Source: Lachnospiraceae bacterium UBA3850
GTDB lineage: Bacteria; Bacillota; Clostridia; Lachnospirales; Lachnospiraceae
DNA length: 38,482 nt
NCBI GenBank assembly: GCA_002392655.1
Contig: DGHK01000008.1
Span: forward strand, 1 to 38,482
Reading direction: 5' to 3'
Made by a program: the position numbers and the translations under genes. The notes below the pieces were generated by a model. The model was not told the origin of the DNA. It did not search any database and saw only the letters and a list, made by a program, of their open reading frames with translations. Below are positions 1 through 8,300 of the stretch, piece after piece. Each line of letters begins with the position of its first letter. Positions within the stretch are counted from its first letter, which is position 1.

Positions 1-158
1 CCTGACGATGTTCCGTTTGTTTCATACTCCTGGATCAGACGGATCAACTCTGTTTTTCCGGTCGCGCTGTCTCCCTGGAGAATCGTGATGTTTCGCTTTA
101 TCGTAAGGAAGTAATGGACCTTATTGTTATATACTTCTATCTCATATTTCCCAACCAT
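1..158 (-). CDS. ATP-binding protein, N-terminal fragment (cut by window edge)
   Basis: Reading from an ATG at 158 towards the left edge gives about 52 residues that run out of the window. A short beta-rich start (MVGKYEIEVYNN) is followed by a P-loop, GDSATGKT, at about residues 30-37, so the product binds nucleotide, probably as an AAA or ABC-type ATPase. An AGAGG ribosome site lies 7 bases upstream. The start is 12 bp after the stop of the DUF4869-like gene, so the two are probably co-transcribed and may form a functional pair. No specific function can be assigned from this fragment. Confidence 0.6.
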   Translation of the reverse strand, partial: MVGKYEIEVYNNKVHYFLTIKRNITILQGDSATGKTELIRLIQEYETNGTSS

Positions 159-170
159 GCCAATGCCTCT

Positions 171-620
171 TCACAGGAGATGATGATCCATCACCACTTC
201 ATTCAGTTCTTTCATTGAGTGCACGATCCGATGCAGGTTTACGATTTCGATATCAAAACTTTCTTTTCCAAAGTTCATCAGATAGCCTAATCGAATTGTC
301 AGATTCTTCTCCTGCCCGATCCTTAATATCCACGGAGCACAATTGTCTCCGCATGCTGATGCATTAAAGATATGATCTGAATCAAACTTCATCAGAATCA
401 GTGTTTTTACGCCGCCCGAAAGCCGCTCAGTTGGAATGGCTCCTAAGAAAGGACTGTCAATCAATCTTGGCCCGACAACATCCGACCCGTCTATATCTTT
501 GATCATCTGCTTTGTAAGCGGGTCTGTGATCCATTCTTCTTCATAAGTATTATTAAAGAAGACATCCGGATTGAAGATGTACTTTTCTGACTCAATATCT
601 CCGTAATATATGCTCAGCAT
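171..620 (-). CDS. DUF4869-like protein of unknown function
   Basis: A 149-residue soluble protein with no signal peptide or membrane segment. Its opening (MLSIYYGDI), a central stretch about a protein that sits on a site boundary (LSGGVKTLILMKFD) and its length fit my recollection of the DUF4869 family of Firmicutes; I could not confirm this by search. The ATG at 620 has a GAGG ribosome site 9 bases upstream. It is followed after 12 bp by a P-loop ATPase, which suggests a two-gene unit. The reaction or role is unknown. Confidence 0.55.
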   Translation of the reverse strand: MLSIYYGDIESEKYIFNPDVFFNNTYEEEWITDPLTKQMIKDIDGSDVVGPRLIDSPFLGAIPTERLSGGVKTLILMKFDSDHIFNASACGDNCAPWILRIGQEKNLTIRLGYLMNFGKESFDIEIVNLHRIVHSMKELNEVVMDHHLL

Positions 621-706
621 AGTCTTTACCTCTTCATTGAACTGCTTTCCGTCATGATTTACATCCTATTTGGTGACCGATACACATTCAGCCGATGTTC
701 CCATTT

Positions 707-2020
707 TTACAGGAAGCACCTATGAATGATCTCAATAATCCGATCCTGCTGCTCAGCGGTCATCTTGTTATCACTCGGTAAGCATAGCCCGCGCCTGAAA
801 ATATCGGCTCCTACATCTACTCCAGAGCCCTTTATATAGGCATTTGTGCGTCCTCTACCGTTCCCTTCCACCGTCACGAAAGGACTAACTCTATATATCG
901 GCTGCATATGCATGGGCTTCCATATAGGTCTTCCCTCAGCTCCGAACTGATACATAGCAGCTAGTATTTCTCCGGGAGATGATTTTCCGGATACTGACAT
1001 CCACAGTTCGTCACTTTCTCCTCTCACGTGAGGAGCCATGGCATCTTCGTCTATAATAAGACAGGAGAGCCAGTAATTTGGAATGGATTTATCAGGATCG
1101 AACGGATTCATGGATACCGGAAGATCCTTCAGACCTTCTCTATACCTTTCATATATAGCCTTTTTCTGAGCTATATGTTCATCCAGATATGGCAACTGAC
1201 CACGAATTACACCAGATACTATATTGGAGATACGGTAGTTGTAACCAATCTCTTCATGCTGATACCAGGGAGCAGCCTCTCTGGACTGTGTGCTCCATTT
1301 TCTGACCTTTTCTGCATCCTCTTTGTTGTTTGTTAGGAACATACCGCCGGCTGATCCTGTAATAATCTTGTTTCCATTAAAGCTGATGGCACTATAGTCA
1401 CCTATTGCTCCGGTTTCAATCCACTCTTCTCCGAACTTATATTTAGCTCCAAGAGACTCAGCAGCATCCTCTATTATTAATGCTCCATGTGCATCACAGA
1501 TCCTTCTGATTTCCTCCATCTTTCCCGGCGTACCGTAGAGATGGGCAACTACTACAAGGCGAACCTCCGGATATATCTGAAATGCTTTCTCCAGTGCTTC
1601 CGGACTCATATTCCAGGTATCTGTTTCTGTGTCGATAAATACTGCCTCTCCATCTTCATATGCGATGGGATTGATACTTGCGTCAAATGTTACATCCGAA
1701 GCGAATACCTTATGCCCCTGAAGTGTTCCCCGATTTGGCTTTGCCTGACCATACAGCTTCTCACCTGCAAGCTTTGTAGCAAGATGAAGAGCCGCCGTAC
1801 CACAGCTAAGACCTACTGCATACTTTACACCAATATACTCTGCCAACTGTTTTTCTATCTCATCTATATTTTCACCAACTGTCGATACCCAGTTAGTCTG
1901 AATGGCCTCATTTATCCATTTCTGCTCCTCGCCATGCATAGTTGGAGAGGACAGCCATACCTTACTATCAAGTGGTTCTATATCTACAAATCTTTTGTCG
2001 TGTATCATATCCTTCATCAT
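707..2020 (-). CDS. DegT/DnrJ/EryC1/StrS-family sugar aminotransferase (PglE-like)
   Basis: A PLP-dependent aminotransferase of about 437 residues that acts on a nucleotide-linked 4-keto-6-deoxy sugar. Family hallmarks are the cofactor segment LSCGTAALHLA, the IIEDAAESLGA motif whose Asp contacts the pyridine nitrogen, and the SFNGNKIITGSAGG segment holding the Schiff-base lysine. The family usually has 370-400 residues; the extra length is in the region about residues 310-350. Together with the 4,6-dehydratase at 2959-5055 it could make UDP-4-amino-4,6-dideoxy-GlcNAc, the bacillosamine precursor; that substrate is inferred from context. It follows loaP by about 60 bp. ATG at 2020 was chosen over an in-frame TTG at 2029 because no better ribosome site favours TTG, but the start is uncertain. 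Confidence 0.85.
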   Translation of the reverse strand: MMKDMIHDKRFVDIEPLDSKVWLSSPTMHGEEQKWINEAIQTNWVSTVGENIDEIEKQLAEYIGVKYAVGLSCGTAALHLATKLAGEKLYGQAKPNRGTLQGHKVFASDVTFDASINPIAYEDGEAVFIDTETDTWNMSPEALEKAFQIYPEVRLVVVAHLYGTPGKMEEIRRICDAHGALIIEDAAESLGAKYKFGEEWIETGAIGDYSAISFNGNKIITGSAGGMFLTNNKEDAEKVRKWSTQSREAAPWYQHEEIGYNYRISNIVSGVIRGQLPYLDEHIAQKKAIYERYREGLKDLPVSMNPFDPDKSIPNYWLSCLIIDEDAMAPHVRGESDELWMSVSGKSSPGEILAAMYQFGAEGRPIWKPMHMQPIYRVSPFVTVEGNGRGRTNAYIKGSGVDVGADIFRRGLCLPSDNKMTAEQQDRIIEIIHRCFL

Positions 2021-2081
2021 TTTATCCAATACATTTCACTTCTTTCTGCTTTTCTTTTGTTCCGGTAAACTACACTAATAT

Positions 2082-2588
2082 TTACAACTTTTCCACTATT
2101 TCCAATGGAACTTTAACCTCTGTCATCCTGTCAAACAGTTGCATTTCTATATATGCTATACGTTTATGTCTATCGATATATCTTATCTGGCTTTCCATTC
2201 CTTCCAGAGGACCATCTGTTATTATTATCCTGTCGCCTTCTACATATCCGATTGAAGCCTCCACTGTTTCTCCATCTCCTATCAGCTTGGATATCATCAG
2301 GGATTCTTTTTCATCCAGCGGCATGTAACTCCCCTCATGGTTAAGTACCTGGACAAAACCTTCTATATTCTTTAGCTCCATGGCAAGGCTTTCCACATCA
2401 GAAGTTTCTACTAAAACATATGAAGGGAAGAGTTTTGTCTCTACATATCTTCTTATGCCATTTTTTTTCTGAGATACCTTTCTTCTGGGTATTACTGCTC
2501 TCAGATATGATGCAGGTGAGCATACATTTTCTATTTGTTTCTTACAGGTTTCTTCCCGACCTGTTGCTGTCCATATGACATACCACAT
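2082..2588 (-). CDS. loaP: LoaP-type NusG paralogue, processive antiterminator
   Basis: A 168-residue NusG-family protein. An N-terminal NGN domain starts with MWYVIWTATGREE and contains the LFPSYVLVE strand-turn typical of NusG. A C-terminal KOW domain follows (GDRIIITDGPLEGMESQI, then RHKRIAYIEM). LoaP proteins in Firmicutes bind RNA polymerase and a leader RNA hairpin so that polymerase reads through terminators in long polysaccharide or antibiotic operons. The C-terminal signature and its place in a polysaccharide cluster favour LoaP over housekeeping NusG. It lies at the downstream end of the cluster, in front of the aminotransferase, with a 370-bp leader holding an attenuator-like structure, so it may control itself and the genes after it. 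A GGAG site lies 11 bases before ATG. Confidence 0.85.
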   Translation of the reverse strand: MWYVIWTATGREETCKKQIENVCSPASYLRAVIPRRKVSQKKNGIRRYVETKLFPSYVLVETSDVESLAMELKNIEGFVQVLNHEGSYMPLDEKESLMISKLIGDGETVEASIGYVEGDRIIITDGPLEGMESQIRYIDRHKRIAYIEMQLFDRMTEVKVPLEIVEKL

Positions 2589-2648
2589 AGCTTTCTATTC
2601 TCCAATTAACTCTCTACAAATCATATGTCTTTGATGAAGCTATCACCT

Positions 2649-2676
2649 ATTATAGTAATAGCCTCTGCTCTTTAAA
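2649..2676 (-). promoter_or_regulatory. Possible sigma-A promoter close to loaP
   Basis: On the minus strand TTTAAA (2676-2671) and a perfect TATAAT (2654-2649) are separated by 16 bases. A start here would give a leader of about 50 bases and bypass the attenuator-like hairpins at 2685-2724. The -35 box matches consensus at four of six positions. Confidence 0.4.
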
Positions 2677-2684
2677 CCACTAGT

Positions 2685-2724
2685 AAAAAGGGCGTGCTTC
2701 GCCATTCAAGAGTTTTCCCTTGAA
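2685..2724 (-). promoter_or_regulatory. Attenuator-like leader upstream of loaP
   Basis: In the minus-strand RNA a stem TTCAAG/CTTGAA (2724-2719 with 2710-2705) is followed directly by GGCG-AAGCA-CGCC and a CTTTTT run (2703-2685), which resembles a short intrinsic terminator. An alternative pairing, AAGGG in the first stem with CCCTT before the T-run, would enclose both hairpins, so the structures are partly exclusive. A hairpin just before a terminator is the layout reported for LoaP-controlled leaders; that LoaP binds this one is inference. Confidence 0.45.
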
Positions 2725-2808
2725 AATCATTAGATATATCAACCACCCTCCATAACGCGCTCTCAGTCGACGATTATTTATAGATGACATCGTGTAGCTC
2801 AAATTATT

Positions 2809-2837
2809 ATGATAACTCACTTAGCAAATTCTTTCAA
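2809..2837 (-). promoter_or_regulatory. Sigma-A promoter for loaP transcript
   Basis: TTGAAA (2837-2832) and TATCAT (2814-2809) on the minus strand are spaced by 17 bases, each matching consensus at five of six positions. Transcription from about 2800 would produce a leader of some 210 bases that includes the attenuator-like hairpins at 2685-2724. The rest of the 370-bp gap between 2589 and 2958 shows no open frame that looks coding. Confidence 0.5.
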
Positions 2838-2919
2838 CATTCTAACATCAAATACTGTTTTTGATTCAACAAATATTTTCTAAAAATCCAATATATTTTA
2901 GATGTTATTACGAACAAAG

Positions 2920-2951
2920 GGGGAGGACGGCACCATTGATACCAGCCTCCC
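2920..2951 (-). terminator. Weak terminator-like hairpin after the dehydratase gene
   Basis: On the minus strand GGGAGG (2951-2946) pairs with CCTCCC (about 2927-2922), with a loop of 18-19 bases and only a short T-run (CCTTTG). It begins 8 bp after the dehydratase stop. It may end that transcript, but the T-tract is poor. Confidence 0.3.
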
Positions 2952-2958
2952 AATCAGT

Positions 2959-5055
2959 TTAACTATTTGTTATCTCATTTATTATTTCAGAATATTCTCT
3001 ACGCTGTTCCTCAGATAGTGGCTCACTGGGATGATATGTATCCACCAGCCTTTCTACCATAAGTCTTATCGCATCAGTATTCTCATAGGAAACCAGCATC
3101 AGGTCATTCAGTGACCTCAGGAATTCATCTGCATCAAATTCCACCGGTTTTCCTATATATATCAGACCATTCTGAGTCTTAGTCAGCCCCTCTTCAGACA
3201 TAAGCTTCTCCTCGTAAAGCTTTTCGCCACGTCTGAGACCGGTGTACTCTATCTTAATATCCTTGTCCGGAACAAAGCCCGACAGTCTGATAAGGTTTCT
3301 GGCAAGATCATCTATCTTTACCGGATCTCCCATATCAAGGACAAATATCTCTCCTCCGTGAGCATAGGCTCCTGACTGAAGCACGAGACTTGCTGCTTCC
3401 GGAATAGTCATGAAGTATCTGATGATATCAGGATGTGTAACTGTTACCGGACCACCACTTGCTATCTGATCCTTGAAGATAGGGATTACGGAACCTCCTG
3501 AGTTAAGAACATTTCCAAATCTTACCAGACTATACTCAGTCTGCGCCTTCCTATGTCCGGCGTCATCCTGACCGGGAAATGTAAATACCTTATTTCCCTC
3601 TTCATCAACTCTCTGGGTTCCATTTGCCAGAGGGTACATGCTTCCTTCCTCATCCTCATGATGAACATGGAGTACAGGAATATCCTTCTCCCGTCCTGCC
3701 TTTATCATCTTATCAAAGGACTGGACTACCAGCTCACAAAGTCTCTTGGAAGCACCCATTACGTTAGTCGGATTAACCGCTTTATCTGTACTTATTAGAA
3801 CAAACCTTCTGGTTCCATACATCATTGCTGCATATGCTACCTTATAGGTTCCGATAACATTGTTTTTGATTGCTTCACAAGGGCTTACCTCCATGAGCGG
3901 AACATGCTTATGGGCTGCTGCATGATATACGATATCAGGTCTGTAGGTTCTAAATATATCATTTACCCTTCTGCTGTCTCTGACTGAGCCGATAAGAACC
4001 TCCAGAGGACAATCCGGGATTTCTTTTTTGATCTTATACTGTATGGCATAAGCATTATTTTCATATATATCAAATATTATCAGCCGCTTTGGATTATGTC
4101 TTGCCACCTGAAGTGCTATCTCGCTACCGATGGAGCCTCCGCCTCCGGTTATCAGAACAACCTTGTCTGATATCTGATCATATATCTGCTGCATATTGAC
4201 TTCGACAGGTTCACGTCCCAGCAGATCTTCTATGGCTACATCCTTCATTGCTTTGATATCTACTTCGCCATTTGCTATCTGATATATACCGGGAAGTGTC
4301 TTAAGCTCGCAGCCTGTTTCGTTACATATACTGAGAATGTCTCTCTGTGTCTTCTTGGATGAAGATGGGATCGCATAATATATCTTCTCAACCTTATACT
4401 TTTCTACTGATAGCAATATACTCTCTCGTCCTCCAACGATAGGTACACCCTCCAGTTGCTTTCCCCATTTGGACTGATCGCCATCCATAACACATACAGG
4501 AATCTCATTCAGCTCATCTGATCGGTTTATCTCTCTGATAACGCTTCTTCCCGCTTCTCCTGCCCCGATGATCATTACACGTTTCAGCGCGTCTTCATTT
4601 CTGTTATACCTGTTTCTCACTAGAAGGATAAAACGATAGGCAAATCTTGCAAATATCAAAAATCCGAACTGGAAGATCGCCCCAAAGAAATAATATGAGA
4701 TAGGCATTCTTTTTACAAAAGCTGTAATAAGAATAACGTGCAGGGTACTTGTGATTAATGTAGCCATAAATACCCTTACAGCTTCGATCACACTGGCATA
4801 TTTCCATAAGCTCTTATACAGATTCAATATGTAAAATATAACAAAACATATAATTATATATATCGGAATAAATACTAGAAATGCGTCAAGATAATCTCGT
4901 GGAATCAGCGAGAACTTACCATCAAATCTAAACCATAAGGCAAGAAAATATGACAATGCTACAGCAACTATATCATAGCAGATAAGAAGAACATTATAGA
5001 ATATAGTCCTCCATTTTCTAGTCTTCAGTTTTCCCTCTAATTGTTCCTTATTCAT
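2959..5055 (-). CDS. Membrane-bound UDP-sugar 4,6-dehydratase (PglF/CapD/FlaA1-like)
   Basis: A polysaccharide-biosynthesis dehydratase of about 698 residues. Four hydrophobic segments near the N-terminus are followed by a CoA-binding-like Rossmann domain (RVMIIGAGEAGRSV) and an extended SDR domain with NAD motif ITGGGGSIGSEI and the family signature STDKAVNPTNVMGASKR. These enzymes convert UDP-GlcNAc or similar to the 4-keto-6-deoxy sugar, here probably for the aminotransferase at 707-2020. The usual length is 600-650; an insertion of about 50 residues rich in D, E, H and G lies after GASKRLCELVVQSFDKM. ATG at 5055 follows an AGGGGA site; an in-frame TTG at 5121 is an alternative that would add 22 residues. 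It has its own promoter at 5217-5245. Confidence 0.88.
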   Translation of the reverse strand: MNKEQLEGKLKTRKWRTIFYNVLLICYDIVAVALSYFLALWFRFDGKFSLIPRDYLDAFLVFIPIYIIICFVIFYILNLYKSLWKYASVIEAVRVFMATLITSTLHVILITAFVKRMPISYYFFGAIFQFGFLIFARFAYRFILLVRNRYNRNEDALKRVMIIGAGEAGRSVIREINRSDELNEIPVCVMDGDQSKWGKQLEGVPIVGGRESILLSVEKYKVEKIYYAIPSSSKKTQRDILSICNETGCELKTLPGIYQIANGEVDIKAMKDVAIEDLLGREPVEVNMQQIYDQISDKVVLITGGGGSIGSEIALQVARHNPKRLIIFDIYENNAYAIQYKIKKEIPDCPLEVLIGSVRDSRRVNDIFRTYRPDIVYHAAAHKHVPLMEVSPCEAIKNNVIGTYKVAYAAMMYGTRRFVLISTDKAVNPTNVMGASKRLCELVVQSFDKMIKAGREKDIPVLHVHHEDEEGSMYPLANGTQRVDEEGNKVFTFPGQDDAGHRKAQTEYSLVRFGNVLNSGGSVIPIFKDQIASGGPVTVTHPDIIRYFMTIPEAASLVLQSGAYAHGGEIFVLDMGDPVKIDDLARNLIRLSGFVPDKDIKIEYTGLRRGEKLYEEKLMSEEGLTKTQNGLIYIGKPVEFDADEFLRSLNDLMLVSYENTDAIRLMVERLVDTYHPSEPLSEEQRREYSEIINEITNS

Positions 5056-5216
5056 TAAACCATCATCCCCTGATTGTATGGCCTGAATAGCCTTTTTATT
5101 AACTTCACTAGATAAAAACAAAGAGGATAGCCTTATTTGTACTACCCCCCCCTTACGGTTTACATAAAGCAGGAAGATTGTGAAGGTTTCACTTCATCCT
5201 TGCCGATTGCTAACCC

Positions 5217-5245
5217 ATTATATTTTACAAAAAAGCATAGTTCAA
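5217..5245 (-). promoter_or_regulatory. Sigma-A promoter of the dehydratase gene
   Basis: TTGAAC (5245-5240) and a perfect TATAAT (5222-5217) on the minus strand are separated by exactly 17 bases. The start site would be near 5210, giving a leader of 90-155 bases depending on which start codon is used. It shows that the dehydratase-loaP end of the cluster can be transcribed separately from the exporter genes. Confidence 0.65.
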
Positions 5246-5246
5246 A

Positions 5247-5310
5247 TGACAACTATAGCAATCAAACCTTGTCAGTTGCCAGTTTAGGCAATCACCTATT
5301 ATTGTTGTCA
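5247..5310. repeat. Spaced short repeats just upstream of the dehydratase promoter
   Basis: On the plus strand TGACAAC (5247), CAATCA (5259), TTGTCA (5269), CAATCA (5289) and TTGTCA (5305) recur within 64 bp. TGACAAC and the distal GTTGTCA form an inverted pair. The array abuts the -35 box at 5240-5245, the position of an activator or repressor site. The remainder of the 305-bp gap 5056-5360 shows no gene. Confidence 0.35.
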
Positions 5311-5360
5311 ATTTGGGCATTGTGCGTGTTAATTTTACATGTCTGATTTATAGCAGCCAA

Positions 5361-8300
5361 TTAGTGCTTTAATTTTTTATCAGTCCAAACAAGAGTATTT
5401 TTATAAAGTATGCCTATCTTATATATACCATCCGGTATAGCATTCCTATCAAGCCTGAGCTTAAAGCCTGCAAATTCCACATTTGTTTCCATATTAAATG
5501 TCTGTGGTACATCTCTTCGATGAACCTTTGTTGTGGAAATCCTGAATACGCGAGGAGTCTTCTGATTCCTGCCCTCCTCAGATGCATGTATCTGGGAAGA
5601 GATTGACTCAGATGCTTGTATCTGGGAAGAGATTGTCTCAGTTGCATTTATCTGAGAAGAGTCTGTCTCCGTCGCTTCCGGATCAGTCGTTTCTTCCCAG
5701 AGAATAACACTCGGATATACCTCCATGTTATCATCCTGCCCTCGCTCCAGAGCCCAGCCTTCTATATAGATACACCAGTCAACTACACAGGAGTTAATAC
5801 CTCCATGAATAGTATATCTTTCAAATGCACTCTCATCCCGCTCGTAGATATCCGCATCATATTCTTCAGTCACTTCCGGAATATGATACTTCAAAGCAGT
5901 TGTATCTGATGATAACACTGTTCCCTCAGTCTCAGGATGCTCTACTACAATACCAATATCTTCCTCTTCAGTTACAAGCTGAACAGCTTCAATACTGTAC
6001 TGTACATCCTTATCGTAGTAAACACTGCAGTCACAGTCTAGCTGCGTCAGGTTCTCGTTATAATACGGATCATTTGAAAACAGTGGATGCTTCTCGTACA
6101 GCTTCTCCTGCTCAGACATAAGTCGTGCGAACTTGGCACTATCCATAGTATCATCACCACGACTGAGTGACTCATGATGATACAGCACTGCATCATTTCT
6201 GATAACATTATAATACCCGGCCTCTGCCAGCTTGAAGCAAAGGTCTATGTCATTATATGCCACAGCCAGATTCTCGTCAAAACCACCTATCTCGTCAAAC
6301 TTGTCCTTTTTGACCAGAAGACATGCCGCAGTAACCGCCAGCATATCAAAGTCCAGCTTGTTCTTATTAAAGTAGTAGCTTGGAGTATCGTCCATTTTGG
6401 CAAATATATGCACAGGACCACTTTCGATATTGATTACTCCTGCATGCTGTATAAGAGTTGTATTCGGATAGAGAAGCTTGGCTCCCACTGCACCGGTTGT
6501 CGGAAGCTCAGCCTGTCCCAACATTCTGTCCAGCCACTCCGACTCTATGATCTCGATATCATCATTTAGGAACAGTATATACTCCCCGGCAGCCTCTGCT
6601 GCGCCGGTATTACACATGTGCGAGAAGTTGAAGGGCTGCTTATCATATATATACTTAGTTGAAATGTGCGCTCTCTCTCCATAGAATCTGAGGAGTTCTT
6701 CATACTTCGCCCTGTTCTCATCACTGCTTCCATTATCTACGACTATAAATTCATAGTTCTTATAGTCTGTTTTCTCCACAAAGGAAGAGATGCACTGTCT
6801 CAGTATCTCCGGGTTATCCTTTGAAGGAATAACTACGCTTACCTTATTCTTCCCGTTAATTACTATCGTTCTATCCTCTGAAGCAGTAGTCTCTGCATTA
6901 CCGTGATCATTTACTGACTTATTTTCCGATTCTGATCCGGATGATCTAAGCTCTGCTCCCTCAGGAAAATATCTTACCCTGTACTGATAAATGTCCGGCA
7001 GCCACTCCACATCGCCCTTCAGACCTCTACGCTTAAGAGCCTCAACCTTACACTTTCTGGTTGCCTCCTTTACGTAGTCCTTTGCCTCAGGGTCTGCCGC
7101 TGTGGAACCCGGTATCTGTCTCCAATGATACAGAATCTTGGAGATATGCCCTACCTTATCAGTCTTCTCTGTAAATCTGAGCGTCATGTCATAGTCCTGA
7201 CAGCCATCAAACTCGGATCTGAGCCCGCCAACCTCCTTTACGAGACTTGCTCTATATACTCCAAGATGTGATGTGTACATATATGACATCAGAGTGTCCG
7301 GAGACCAGTCCGGCTTGAAAAATGGGGTTTCACGGATCCACTTTTCTCTCCTCTCTTCATCGTTCTCCTGAAGTCCCAGCTTATCCTCATCACTATAGAT
7401 AAAGTCCAGACTTCTATCCTTATTCAGCAGCTTCACCACCTCATAAAGCGCAAATGGAGCTATGGTATCATCGCAGTCCATAAACGCTATATATTCGCCC
7501 GTTGCAGCGTCTAGTCCTGTGTTAGTGCAGGCTGATATACGACCATTTTCCTTTCTGTATATAGCCCTGATTCGACCATTTACCTTTTTAGGGGAAGCTT
7601 TGCCAGAGCTTTTCTGATTATCACCGGCAGCACCCGCTCCTGTATTATCGCTGTTAATATATGAATTACCACTAATCCTGTCAGCACTCCCCGTGAGTGT
7701 TTTGGGTGCTATACCGAAGAAGGCTCTCAGCTTATTAAGCTTATGCTCCCTCACTGCCTTTTTCAGCGTCTTTCTGACTGACTCCATAGTTGACGCATCA
7801 TCTACCAGTATCAGCTCCCAGTTAGTATAATACTGTGCCTTTACTGACTCGATGCAGTCTATCAGATATTCATCTGCCACGTTATAAACAGGCACCACCA
7901 CAGAAATAAGAGGATTATAATCAAATACCTCCGTGTGGTCGTACCCAGCCTCCTGCTCTTCTATCCAGCGGGCATAGTTTCCCTCTGTCTCATCCAGAAG
8001 CTGCTGGTATCTGTCCTGCTTTCTTTTTTCCTCCATCAGCACCTTCCTTCGAGCCTCTTCTTCTGCCGCTATTTCCATTTCTCTTTGCTTTTTAGCTTCC
8101 GACTTTCTCTTTATCTTTGACGGAATATAACTCAGCACCATATAGAACCCGTAAAATGGATTCATCAGCGATTTCTTGATCTTCTGCTGTCTTGATGACA
8201 GATTTATGATCTGGGAATCCCTGTCAATGACTGCCTTCTCCAGTTCCAGCTTCTGCTGCTCAAGCTGCTCAGCTCTTTCACTTTGCTCCTGAGCTGCACT

